Assembly: GCA_044224515.1 (NCBI GenBank)
Contig: JBGAKH010000001.1
Span: 124,001-188,000, forward strand
From: JBBATK01 sp044224515
Lineage (GTDB): Bacteria; Bacteroidota; Ignavibacteria; Kapaibacteriales; NICIL-2
Direction: 5' to 3'
Length of the DNA: 64,000 nt
Made by a program: the position numbers and the translations under genes. Position 1 is the first letter of the stretch. Each line of letters opens with the position of its first letter. Of this stretch, positions 27,050 to 35,310 are shown in pieces. Below the pieces are notes generated by a model. That model was not told the origin of the DNA. It worked only from the letters and a program-made list of their open reading frames with translations, and made no database searches.

Positions 27050-30000
27050 TTATTGAATACGCGTCAATTTCAGATACGAGTTCTTTTTGAAGGTCAACGC
27101 GTTGATGTTCGAGCTGTTTTGTGACCATTGGAGTGTCACAGCACCACTGCTTGAACCAACCTCGATAATTCCACGATAGTGAACAACGCCGGTCTGAGCT
27201 GCACCAACTTGAATGGATGAAGCAGATGAACCGTTGTTCAGACCGGCGGTAAATGCTGTAGCTGAACCGTCATTCGCGGTATAACTGATCGAAACTGTTG
27301 AGCCGGCGGGAGCAGAGAATGAAAAAGCCGCGTCAGGATCTGTTGTTGCAGCGGTGAATTGTAACATACCTTCAACTTCGTAGACGCCGGCCGAGACAAC
27401 TTGCGCGCTGAGTTCAGCATCGTCTTGCAAGGTGGCGGAATTGGCGATGCTTTGATCGGAGGTCTTGCGCTTAACTGCAACAGTGCTGTTGGAGCTCAAT
27501 GTACTTGACATCGGAATCCAGTGCGCGTTGGAGTAATACCAGAAACCTTCTTCTGTGCTTGTGGTGACATACACCAACAGACCTTGTGCCGGACTTGCAA
27601 TAGCATTGCGTTGTGCGGCTGACATACGAGGAATCAACATACCTTTTGATGTCGAGAACACTTCAGCTTGAGCAGAAGCTGCCGGGGCGTTCGTACCAAT
27701 ACCAACACGGCCGTCAGCGCTAATACGCATACGCTCGATGTTATTGGTGATCAATGGTAATGCTGTGTTGCTGGTCGTACCGAGTGTTTGTTCTGTAGCA
27801 AGTGAGTTTCCGTTTTGAACCCAGACCGTTCCACCCAATACTTGCGAAGGAGATGCCCACTGTGGTGCCGATGATGAACCCTGGCTGATGAGCATTTGAC
27901 CGGCATCGCCCGGACCGAATCCGCCGCTTTGTTGTGAAGTAACCAACTCACCGCTAAGGTTCAAATGGTGTGTGTACGTGCGATTCGGATTACCGTTTGC
28001 AAGGATTGAATTGCGCAGAGCAGGAGGTGTTAGGGAATCTACATGTCCCAAATACACATCGCCACCATTGCCGACAACGACGCCGTAATTGTTGGTACCG
28101 GAAGCTGCGATAAAGTAACCTGCGACGTTTGTCGTAGAATTCGTTTGCTTAGAAGCCTGCATCGCCATCGTCACGGTATTGGCACCACTCACCACACCGG
28201 TGGAAACAACTCCGAAACCGGCATAGTTGTTCGTTGTTGAGTTATCGTTGATCTGGATCTTACCATACGAATTGGCAAGTGTTGTGTTCGTTCCAATGAT
28301 AATACCGCCATCATTGCGCATACGCACCCGCTCAACATTGTTTGTGCGGAAAGCCAAAGATTGATTATCTGTGGTTCCCATGAAGTTCAAATTCGGTGCG
28401 TTCGGATTGGTTCCGCTATTACCGTTGAGTCCCCATGCCAGTGTGTTGATACCGGTCCAGGAAAGAGTATCACCACTACCCCAACTCAACAATTGATTCG
28501 AGGTGCCGGAGTTCGCGGGCAAGGTATAGCTAATGTTCGATGCTTGAGCTTGCGCTTTAAACGCAGTGTAATTGTTGCCTGCAGCCGATGGCTCATACCA
28601 ACGAAGTTCGCCGGCAGCGTTAGCACTGTTCGTCAAAGAGAGGTTGCCATTGGCAAGTTCGATTTTGGAGTTCGGAGCTGATGTGCCAAAACCAACATTT
28701 CCGTTTGTTCCGAAGCGGATGACCTCCGTATTGTTCGTGCGAACAACTAATGGTTGGTTGTCGGTGGTTCCGATGAAGTTGGTGGATGGACTGGTTCCGC
28801 TGTTACCGGCTGTGGTCCATCCCGTGTTTGAAGTCAATGCATTTATCCAACTCAATACGCCTGTGCCATCGGTACTCAGTACTTGACTACTTGTTCCCGT
28901 TGTCGAAGGCCAGGTAAAACTCAGATCGGTTGAAAGAACCGGCGCCTTAAACGATACATAGTTCGTACCTGCGGTCGACGGTTCGTACCAGCGCAGTTCG
29001 CCTGCAGTACCATTTGCGTTCGTTATCGAGAGGTTGCCGTTATTTACCGTAAGGCGACTCAAAGGATTTGCGGTACCTATTCCAACGAACAGGTTTGTAG
29101 TGTCTACACTTAACAAAGTGGTGGCAGTTAAGCTATTTGAGCTGTTCCAGTAAGCAATCTTCCCAGCTAAACCGCTGCCATTCACGCCTGCCTGAGCTGT
29201 TGCCCATGACATCTGGCCCGCACCGTTGGTTGTAAGAACCTGACCATTCGCTCCGTCCGCAATCGGTAATGTGTAGATCACATCGTTCGCCAATGTTGGA
29301 GCTTTGAATGCTACATAGTTGTTGCCGGAGGCTGTTGGCTCATACCAGCGAAGATCAGTTCCACCAAGCAGAGATACACTATTGGTGAATGACTTATTAC
29401 CACCAATGATTTGGTTGCCCTTTGTCATCACGAAGTACGCTGTGTCGCCAACTTCAGGAAGGATGTACACACGGTTGTTCGTTAGGTTTTCAACTTTCAG
29501 GCTTACATAGTTCGTATCCGGATCATTCAATATCAAGATGCCCGGGTTGTTCTTGTTGCCAATTGTTACGGTATTGTTGTTGATCGTGACGTTGGGACTT
29601 GAAATCCAGGTCGTTCCGTTCCATACCAAGGTTGAATAGAGGTTGCCTCCACCACTTGGTAACTCAAGCAGAGATTTCCAACTCATCGCACCTGTCGAAT
29701 CGCCGCGCAAATACTGCACTCCGCTCGGCGCTGTTAGAGGCAAGGTATAATTGATGTTGGCAGACTGTGCCCCTGCCTTGAATGCAGAGTAGAAGTTTGA
29801 ACTCGGATCATAAAAGCGCACCGAGGAAGCAGCGCTTCCACTGTGGCTAATGCTGAGATCGCCGTTGACGTCGAGCATTGACTTTGGAGACGGCGTTCCA
29901 ATACCGACGAGACCCGTAGGACTAATGCGCATGCGCTCCACATTGTTCGTGCGGAACGGAATGCCTGCCGAATCGCTCGTGCCAAGGAAGTTATTGATCG

Positions 30001-30331
30001 TCAAACCCGAGTTACCGGTCAGATTCCAACCTAGATCCGAGTTTATGGGCCACCAGTCCGGAGCCTGCGGCGTGCCGCGATTCCACTCATAACGGTTTGC
30101 CGTGCTGTTAAAAATCAGCAAGCTGTGCGCCGGTAGCACGATTCTGTCGCGCTGTACCTGCGTTAACCGTGATATCAACAGACCCTTGTTTGTCGAAACA
30201 ATGTCGAGTACTGCAGAAGTATCCGGTTTATCCGTTCCAATACCGACGTTGTCGTCAGCATGTAGGTACGCTGCCTGACACATCAGGGCAGCGAAAAGAG
30301 CAAAACAACGAAGCAGTCTGCGATAATTCAT
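27050..30331 (-). CDS. surface fibre protein with internal repeats and knob-like C-terminus
   Basis: A 1093-residue exported protein. The start at 30331 gives the signal peptide MNYRRLLRCFALFAALMCQA; an earlier in-frame start adds 29 unlikely residues. After VGIGTDKPDTSAVLDIVS it has four diverged copies of a unit containing RWYEPxxxGxNYxAFKA and YTLP (DNA about 29824-29678, 29362-29204, 29005-28844 and 28615-28457). These are interleaved with GTTDNQ-RTNN-ER and VGIGT-P-S-L motifs, a style seen in tail-fibre-like and Bacteroidota surface proteins. The last ~140 residues (from VAVKRKTSDQS to SYLKLTRIQ) resemble a C1q/TNF-like or phage-fibre jelly-roll. There is no T9SS domain. First gene of the surface run. 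Confidence 0.75.
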   Translation of the reverse strand: MNYRRLLRCFALFAALMCQAAYLHADDNVGIGTDKPDTSAVLDIVSTNKGLLISRLTQVQRDRIVLPAHSLLIFNSTANRYEWNRGTPQAPDWWPINSDLGWNLTGNSGLTINNFLGTSDSAGIPFRTNNVERMRISPTGLVGIGTPSPKSMLDVNGDLSISHSGSAASSVRFYDPSSNFYSAFKAGAQSANINYTLPLTAPSGVQYLRGDSTGAMSWKSLLELPSGGGNLYSTLVWNGTTWISSPNVTINNNTVTIGNKNNPGILILNDPDTNYVSLKVENLTNNRVYILPEVGDTAYFVMTKGNQIIGGNKSFTNSVSLLGGTDLRWYEPTASGNNYVAFKAPTLANDVIYTLPIADGANGQVLTTNGAGQMSWATAQAGVNGSGLAGKIAYWNSSNSLTATTLLSVDTTNLFVGIGTANPLSRLTVNNGNLSITNANGTAGELRWYEPSTAGTNYVSFKAPVLSTDLSFTWPSTTGTSSQVLSTDGTGVLSWINALTSNTGWTTAGNSGTSPSTNFIGTTDNQPLVVRTNNTEVIRFGTNGNVGFGTSAPNSKIELANGNLSLTNSANAAGELRWYEPSAAGNNYTAFKAQAQASNISYTLPANSGTSNQLLSWGSGDTLSWTGINTLAWGLNGNSGTNPNAPNLNFMGTTDNQSLAFRTNNVERVRMRNDGGIIIGTNTTLANSYGKIQINDNSTTNNYAGFGVVSTGVVSGANTVTMAMQASKQTNSTTNVAGYFIAASGTNNYGVVVGNGGDVYLGHVDSLTPPALRNSILANGNPNRTYTHHLNLSGELVTSQQSGGFGPGDAGQMLISQGSSSAPQWASPSQVLGGTVWVQNGNSLATEQTLGTTSNTALPLITNNIERMRISADGRVGIGTNAPAASAQAEVFSTSKGMLIPRMSAAQRNAIASPAQGLLVYVTTSTEEGFWYYSNAHWIPMSSTLSSNSTVAVKRKTSDQSIANSATLQDDAELSAQVVSAGVYEVEGMLQFTAATTDPDAAFSFSAPAGSTVSISYTANDGSATAFTAGLNNGSSASSIQVGAAQTGVVHYRGIIEVGSSSGAVTLQWSQNSSNINALTFKKNSYLKLTRIQ
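28457..29824 (-). repeat. four diverged coding repeats in the fibre gene
   Basis: Four copies encode a shared block with (R)(W/F)Y(E/D)P, NY, FKA and (Y/F)T(L/W)P, at about 29678-29824, 29204-29362, 28844-29005 and 28457-28615. Copies two to four are clearly more alike (LRWYEP in each) than the first (VRFYDP). Spacing between copies is about 360-460 bases. This indicates internal duplication of a structural module. Confidence 0.7.
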
Positions 30332-30722
30332 AGGTGCGTGAAAGTGTATCTTGTAAACATATTTCCAATTTTCGCCGCTCATCGCATGTGGCGCAAACGA
30401 TTTACGGAATGCCAACACCGAAATTCCGCCTTATACCCTAGCAATGCCAAGCATGTTTCAGGATAAAGCTGTACAACTGAAGAAATAACTGCCTAAAGTG
30501 GCTGTTTTTATTCGTTATGTAGCAAGATAGGCGTGCCCGAATCCTCCTTCAATACGTACTAACACGTAATTAAATGGGAAACAAAGCTTGTTTTCGTCCA
30601 TATTCTTGGCCTGAAAACGTGCCTCCTATGCCTATTTCAGAGTTTTCTGTAGTATCGGCAACGAATGCCTGTTCAGTAGAACTCACCCCTAAATTTTGGA
30701 AGGATTGACATTCACACTCATA
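30332..30722. other. intergenic stretch with no recognised gene
   Basis: About 390 bases between the fibre gene and the candidate structured RNA. I see no credible coding frame and no tRNA. A TA-N3-TTTG sequence at 30690-30698 (one base off the -7 spacing) could start the RNA that follows. Confidence 0.5.
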
Positions 30723-30834
30723 TCTGAGCTAATACAGCAACTCGGGGGTTCTGAAACACCTTCCCGGACAACATCGCTTCCTCGTGTTTTGCAGAGCCTT
30801 GTTGCTTAACATGTAGCCCTCAGACCAGTCTTTG
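30723..30834 (+). ncRNA. candidate structured RNA, family unknown
   Basis: Nested complementary segments fold into one long interrupted hairpin: TCTGAG with CTCAGA, AGCAAC with GTTGCT, GGTTCTG with CAGAGCC, and AAACAC with GTGTTT, enclosing a loop of about 24 bases. One pair in the third stem is U-G on the plus strand and would be an A-C mismatch on the minus strand, so the plus strand is favoured. It lies 160 bases before the SRP RNA. It is too short for RNase P RNA and lacks tmRNA ends. A 6S-like role is possible but I cannot support it. The pairing is seen; the transcript is inferred. Confidence 0.35.
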
Positions 30835-30943
30835 GGTCGCGAATTAATAGGGCTTAGAGCGCTTTTTGACCGGCAAGAACATCGCTTAAGATGTTTGTAG
30901 TACTACACTTAGCGACTTTTACATGAGCTCACGTACATAGGCT

Positions 30944-30969
30944 CGCAATTTTCACGAGCTGAAATTGCT
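30944..30969 (+). terminator. hairpin just upstream of the SRP RNA promoter
   Basis: GCAATTTTCA and TGAAATTGC pair with a single bulged base around a CGAGC loop, and a short T-rich stretch (CGATTTTG) follows. It could terminate an RNA from the preceding non-coding region. Confidence 0.35.
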
Positions 30970-30979
30970 CGATTTTGAC

Positions 30980-30987
30980 TATTTTTG
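30980..30987 (+). promoter_or_regulatory. -7 element of the SRP RNA gene
   Basis: TATTTTTG is an exact TAnnTTTG match that ends five bases before the predicted 5' end of the SRP RNA, the correct geometry for a Bacteroidota -7 element. No TTG was found at 19-21 bases upstream. Confidence 0.5.
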
Positions 30988-30991
30988 AAGC

Positions 30992-31087
30992 GGTCAAGTC
31001 CCGTGCGGCTGCGTCTCTCCCAACTCCGCCAGGTTCGGAAGAAAGCAACGGTCAGAGTGTTCACAGAGCGCCACGGTCAACTTGACC
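30992..31087 (+). ncRNA. ffs: bacterial small signal recognition particle RNA (4.5S)
   Basis: The RNA component that binds Ffh and directs ribosomes making membrane proteins to the membrane. The conserved helix 8 is plain: CCAGGTTCGGAAGAAAGCAA around 31029-31048, with the GGAA tetraloop at 31037-31040 and the asymmetric AGCAA side facing it. The ends pair: GGTCAAGT at 30992 with ACTTGACC at 31080-31087, followed inward by CCGTG with CACGG. Length is about 96 nt, normal for the short bacterial form without an Alu domain. Eight Ts follow from 31089, so the terminal helix and U-run also act as an intrinsic terminator. RNase G begins 49 bases downstream. Confidence 0.92.
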
Positions 31088-31136
31088 ATTTTTTTTATCT
31101 GCCTGCCTGATTGTTGATCCAGATCCCGGATCCCCG

Positions 31137-32735
31137 ATGAAAAAAGAAATCTACATCAACGCCGAACTTGAAGAAACGCGTGTTGCCATTACTGAAGATG
31201 GTAATCTAGCAGAATACTTCATCGAAATACCCGACCGTGAGCGACTTGTTGGGAGCATTTTCTTGGGAAAAGTCCAGAAAATTGTCCAAGGAATGAATGC
31301 CGCGTTCATCGATATTGGACTAGACCAAGACGGTTTTCTTCATTTTTCGGACGTGGATTCCAGCATGGAGGACTCTTTCGATGTCGACGATGACGATGAA
31401 GACGACGAGGAACAACTCTCCGATGCCGCCACCGAAGCTCTCCGTGTATCCACCACGCGCAAAACGACGAGATCCAAGCCGGTTTTTCAAACGAAACGCT
31501 CCGGTGACGTAGTCATTAACCTGCAGCCAAAGCAAATGGTGCTGGTGCAAGTCGTTCGCGAAGCCTATGCGAGCAAAGGAGTTAGAGTCACTACCCGTAT
31601 CTCTATTCCGGGACGATATGTGGTGTTTATGCCCTTTGAGAACGTAATTGGCGTTTCGAAGAAGATTGAATCGTTTAAAGAACGAAAGCGCCTGCGGAGT
31701 CTTGCAAAGCAAGCACTACCACATGGATCAGGTTGTATTATCCGAACTGCTTCGCAACATCATACAGATGTTGAACTTAAACGGGATTGGGACGCATTGT
31801 TGGAGCACTGGAACGACGTCGAGACAAAAGTCAAACAAATGACTCGTCCGGGCCTTGTCTACAAAGACCTCAGTATCGCCAACTCGATTATTCGAGATTT
31901 GTTTACGCGAGACGTCTACCGCGTTGTTGTTAATAACAAGAAGTTATACAAGGACTTAGAGAAGTATTTAGAAGATAATGCACCCATTTTTCTGAACCGG
32001 CTTCAGTTCTACTCTTCTCGTTTACCCCTCTTTGAAGCGGTTGGCTTACAATCGGAAATCGATTCCATTTTTACCAAGCGCGTGCAGCTGCCGGGCGGAG
32101 GTTACATCATTTTTGACCATACCGAGGCTATGCTCGTTATCGATGTCAACTCTGGTCGAGCTACCTTCGATTCAGATCAGGAGAATAACGCCGTTAAAGT
32201 GAATCTCGAAGCGGCGCGTGAAGTAGCACGTCAACTACGTCTTCGCGATATCGGCGGGATGATTGTGGTTGACTTTATCGATATGTCGGAAGAGAAAAAT
32301 CGGAATAAGCTCTTCCATGAAATGAGGCATGAACTTCAAAAAGATCGCGCTAAAGCTATCGTGTATCCTGTTACTCAACTTGGACTTATACAGATTACAC
32401 GCCAGCGTGTGCGTCAAAATATGAGCGAATGGGTCAGTGATGCATGCCCCACCTGCAACGGGTCGGGAAGAGTTCACACAAAAGCCCTGCTCGTCAATCA
32501 GATTGACCGTTGGCTCTATTCATTCCGACAAAAATCTCGCGAATTTCGATTGCTGCTGCAAGTTCACCCGGAGGTAGCTTCATATCTGAGCTCGGGACGC
32601 TTCTCAAAGCTCTCCAAACTAATGCTCCGCTACTTTGTTAAAATCAGCATTCAGCCCACTGATTCCCATTCGGTTACGGAATTCTCGTTTCATTCTGTGA
32701 GAACGCAACGAGATATTACTAAAGACTACAAGTAA
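31137..32735 (+). CDS. rng: ribonuclease G (Rne/Rng family)
   Basis: Single-strand endoribonuclease of rRNA maturation and mRNA decay. The 532-residue protein begins KKEIYINAELEETRVAITE and has an S1 domain opened by GSIFLGKVQKIVQGMNAAFIDIG. Inside the S1 domain there is a highly acidic insertion (about residues 75-110, with DVDDDDEDDEEQ), followed by the rest of the domain including VQVVREAYASKGVRVTT. The catalytic region keeps AMLVIDVNSGRAT and GGMIVVDFIDM, which supply the two metal-binding aspartates, and CPTCNGSGRV forms the zinc-link used for dimerisation. The long C-terminal scaffold of RNase E is absent, so RNase G is the better name. It directly follows the SRP RNA. Confidence 0.95.
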   Translation: MKKEIYINAELEETRVAITEDGNLAEYFIEIPDRERLVGSIFLGKVQKIVQGMNAAFIDIGLDQDGFLHFSDVDSSMEDSFDVDDDDEDDEEQLSDAATEALRVSTTRKTTRSKPVFQTKRSGDVVINLQPKQMVLVQVVREAYASKGVRVTTRISIPGRYVVFMPFENVIGVSKKIESFKERKRLRSLAKQALPHGSGCIIRTASQHHTDVELKRDWDALLEHWNDVETKVKQMTRPGLVYKDLSIANSIIRDLFTRDVYRVVVNNKKLYKDLEKYLEDNAPIFLNRLQFYSSRLPLFEAVGLQSEIDSIFTKRVQLPGGGYIIFDHTEAMLVIDVNSGRATFDSDQENNAVKVNLEAAREVARQLRLRDIGGMIVVDFIDMSEEKNRNKLFHEMRHELQKDRAKAIVYPVTQLGLIQITRQRVRQNMSEWVSDACPTCNGSGRVHTKALLVNQIDRWLYSFRQKSREFRLLLQVHPEVASYLSSGRFSKLSKLMLRYFVKISIQPTDSHSVTEFSFHSVRTQRDITKDYK

Positions 32736-32770
32736 GTCCCGGCGCGAAGAGTGTTTGTCGTGTTTTTATC

Positions 32771-32794
32771 AAGGCTGCGCTTCAGCGCAGCCTT
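32771..32794. terminator. hairpin shared by convergent rng and the exported-protein gene
   Basis: AAGGCTGCGC and GCGCAGCCTT form a perfect 10-bp stem with a TTCA loop (TGAA on the minus strand). One arm encodes the last residues of the minus-strand gene ending at 32782, so stop codon and hairpin overlap. It is 35 bases after rng. No U-tract follows on either strand. Confidence 0.55.
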
Positions 32795-33615
32795 AACACA
32801 AAGGGATCAGCTTTTCCATCCGGATCGCCGTAGGGACGATCATCTTGATCCACAGCCTGAACCGTCCAAATATACTGTTTGCCAATACTGAGTTCCATTT
32901 TCTGTAAAGGAAGTACTATGGAGAGGGGGCTCACATTGTCGCTATACTTTTCGAACATCGGCTCCAAAGTCTCGATAACGTACATCGGATCTACTCCTCG
33001 GGGCGCTTCGTACAAGAGAAATTTGTATCGCACCAAACGCGGCACTTGAGGCAGAGGTTGAACAGCTTTCCACTTGAATTGTAAAGGCTTATCGCGAGCA
33101 ACCCAACGATAGTTTCCGGGTTCGCTTAGCTGAGGTGCATCGTATCCGCCTATCGTAAAACTCTTCAGCTCAGAGCATTGCAAGAGTTCATCAGGATTTG
33201 AAGCGTCAAGAAGCTGACAGCAAAGTGTGTAATTTCCTGGACTTAACTGTCCCCCGCGTACGATCGAGCGTCCAACCTCCGGCAATATCTCCAAACTTTC
33301 AGATGACAACAAAGCCTCCGAACCCAGCTCGATTTGACCGGGCTCGACATTTATCAGCGCTGCATCATTAAATCTTGTATAAGCAACTACTTGCGAGTCT
33401 TTCCGTATCACAGTTCGAATTTTTAACTGCACTGGCTCTATTCCTTTATTTTCAAGCCTTAAGCTCACTACATTAAGTTTTTCAATCCACTCGGAAAGAG
33501 ATTTGGGTGGACGATCCTGAAGTCGAAGATTTATGCTGATTGGTTGAGAATAGCAAAGTCCGGCACCAACCAAAAGTTGAAGAACGAGGGCGCGTATGAT
33601 GTGGTGATGGCGCAT
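32782..33615 (-). CDS. exported protein of unknown function
   Basis: A 277-residue protein with a signal peptide ending near GAGLCYSQ. The mature part has two beta-rich halves. The first, with VSLRLENKGIEPVQLKIRTVI and GNYTLCCQLLD, looks like an Ig-type domain. The second, with PLQFKWKAVQPLPQVPRLVRYKFLLYE and QYIWTVQAVDQDD, resembles fibronectin-like modules that follow the pattern 'F-W-P ... Y-xxLxE ... Y-W-V-A-D'. I recognise no named family and no sorting domain. It begins 11 bases after the RNase HI gene, so they are probably cotranscribed, though no functional link is obvious. Its 3' end lies within a hairpin shared with the convergent rng. Confidence 0.7.
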   Translation of the reverse strand: MRHHHIIRALVLQLLVGAGLCYSQPISINLRLQDRPPKSLSEWIEKLNVVSLRLENKGIEPVQLKIRTVIRKDSQVVAYTRFNDAALINVEPGQIELGSEALLSSESLEILPEVGRSIVRGGQLSPGNYTLCCQLLDASNPDELLQCSELKSFTIGGYDAPQLSEPGNYRWVARDKPLQFKWKAVQPLPQVPRLVRYKFLLYEAPRGVDPMYVIETLEPMFEKYSDNVSPLSIVLPLQKMELSIGKQYIWTVQAVDQDDRPYGDPDGKADPFVLRLR

Positions 33616-33626
33616 GAGAGGCAGTA

Positions 33627-34418
33627 CTACCTATTGTCAGACAATTGAATACACTGCTTCATAAGCTCAAAAAGCTCAGCCAAATCTGCCAATGGAATCT
33701 CTATACTCCCCTGTCGGTCATGCTGAACATGAAGACGACTTGGTCCTCTGCGCATCCTAACGCGATAACCTTTAGCAGCAACTCCGGGAAGATCGCTGTC
33801 GGCTTCCTCGTTAAAAAGCTCCGGGTGATGCGCAGAGTCGGCTTCGTGGGGTGCCGACGACTTTGGTCCTAATCCACTTTTTGCTGTAACGCTGCTTTTT
33901 TTCTGTTGCGATACAACTATTGGACTCAATGTGTCTGCGCTCTTTGTACGCTCATAGACGACATCCGGCTCCGTGGCGATCTCGGCAGCAGCTTTTGCGA
34001 GCTCATCGCATCGCTCATTCTCTTTTGTGCCGACGTGAGCCTTGATCCATACAAACTTGACTTGACGTTGCTCAACTTCCTCTAGTAAAGCGCCCCAGAG
34101 ATCCGGGTTTTCTGCTTTATCGCTTTTGTTGCGCTTCCAAGCATTTGCACGCCACTTACGTGCCCAGCCCAACTCGATACCGTTGACCAAGAGCTGCGAA
34201 TCCGTGTGTAGGCGTATTGCGGTAGTCGTGTCGGGCGGAGTTGCTCGAAGCGCTTGAATGGCTGCGTTAAGCTCCATTCGATTATTCGTACTGAGGCGGA
34301 ATCCACCACTAAGCTCAAGTCGGCCGTTCGACGACAAAATGACAGCCGCCCAACCACCGCGTCCCGGATTATTGAGGCAGGATCCGTCCGTATAGATAAT
34401 AATCTCGTTAGAGCTCAT
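33627..34418 (-). CDS. rnhA: ribonuclease HI with an extra C-terminal domain
   Basis: Cleaves the RNA strand of RNA-DNA hybrids. Residues 4-148 are a complete RNase HI: IIIYTDGSCLNNPGRGGWA with D11, STNNRMELNAA with E49, LHTDSQLLVNGI with D73, WIKAHVGTKENERCDELA with H128 and D138. The basic loop WRANAWKRN is present. Beyond residue 150 there is about 115 residues more than in standard RNase HI: a polar linker rich in S, K and E, then a compact basic segment GYRVRMRRGPSRLHVQHDRQ followed by a helix (IPLADLAELFELMKQ). This tail is not the N-terminal hybrid-binding domain of eukaryotic RNase H1 and I cannot name it. It may bind nucleic acid. Confidence 0.93.
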   Translation of the reverse strand: MSSNEIIIYTDGSCLNNPGRGGWAAVILSSNGRLELSGGFRLSTNNRMELNAAIQALRATPPDTTTAIRLHTDSQLLVNGIELGWARKWRANAWKRNKSDKAENPDLWGALLEEVEQRQVKFVWIKAHVGTKENERCDELAKAAAEIATEPDVVYERTKSADTLSPIVVSQQKKSSVTAKSGLGPKSSAPHEADSAHHPELFNEEADSDLPGVAAKGYRVRMRRGPSRLHVQHDRQGSIEIPLADLAELFELMKQCIQLSDNR

Positions 34419-34550
34419 GGAGAAAGAAAGTGGTCATAAACGCTTGAAGTCCGACCACTGCCGGACTTCAAGCTCTTAGAATCAAAGAGGTGGTGCACGA
34501 CTAAAATTAACGCAACGATGTTATGGTAGCATGCACGTGAGGTTCGCACA

Positions 34551-35222
34551 TTAGGCCTTTAGCTTGGCCTTTTCGGCTTGCATTTTAGCATAGTCATTCA
34601 AGAATGACTGCAAGCCAGCGTCCGTTAGAGGATGTTTCAAGGTCTGCATGAGCACTTTATAAGGTACGGTAGCAATATGGGCTCCTGCTTTGGCGCACTC
34701 TGTGACGTGAATTGGATGACGAATGGAGGCGGCAATAATGAGTGACTCGATGTCATGCATATCCCATATCTCAACAACATCTCTGACAACTTGGACTCCA
34801 TCGTGTCCAACATCGTCCAGTCGACCGAGAAAAACACTGACGTAGGTGGCTCCCGCTTGCGCGGCTGCCAATGCTTGGGTTGCTGAGAAAATGAGCGTCA
34901 CATTCGTTGGAACATCCTGTTGAGACAACACATTTACGGCTTTCAATCCCTCCGGAATCATAGGAATTTTGATAGTCGCTTCCGGGAACCATGACAAGAT
35001 TTCTTCGGCTTCTCGAAGCATACCATCGGAGTCCGTTGAGTTTACTTCAACCGACAGGTGACCTCCGACCGTATTGTAGATATCGATAATGCGCTGGCGG
35101 ACATCTACCGAGGGATCTTCCTTAGCCAGTAGACTTGGATTGGTTGTCACACCACGGATAATCCCTAAGGAATTGGCGTGTTGAATCTCTTGAATATTGG
35201 CGGTATCTACGTAAAGTTCCAT
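34551..35222 (-). CDS. fructose-6-phosphate aldolase / transaldolase-like protein (TalC/FSA family)
   Basis: A 223-residue class I aldolase of the short TalC/FSA/MipB family, which cleaves or transfers a dihydroxyacetone unit in pentose-phosphate metabolism. I start at the ATG at 35222 because the family begins MxxxxDTANI. Key motifs: GVTTNPSLLAK, ATIKIPMIPEG with the Schiff-base lysine at 85, NVTLIFSATQALAAAQAGATYVS and FLGRLDD. Proteins of this family can be either transaldolases or fructose-6-phosphate aldolases and the sequence alone does not settle it. It stands alone, with 132 bases to rnhA and 88 to the next upstream gene. Confidence 0.9.
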   Translation of the reverse strand: MELYVDTANIQEIQHANSLGIIRGVTTNPSLLAKEDPSVDVRQRIIDIYNTVGGHLSVEVNSTDSDGMLREAEEILSWFPEATIKIPMIPEGLKAVNVLSQQDVPTNVTLIFSATQALAAAQAGATYVSVFLGRLDDVGHDGVQVVRDVVEIWDMHDIESLIIAASIRHPIHVTECAKAGAHIATVPYKVLMQTLKHPLTDAGLQSFLNDYAKMQAEKAKLKA

Positions 35223-35310
35223 GTGTCTACGATGCAAGTGTAAAGTGAGTTGTCTTTGTGCTCCGGGAAGCTATGCAAAGATAGAAAGTTGCGCGGCATA
35301 ACAGGACAGA

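Noticed and set aside
30419..30991. RNase P RNA, tmRNA or 6S RNA in the long non-coding region
   Set aside because: Conserved RNase P core (GAGGAAAGTCC-like) and tmRNA 3' end are absent, and a 6S-type closing stem and bubble cannot be drawn convincingly, so I list only an unassigned structured RNA.
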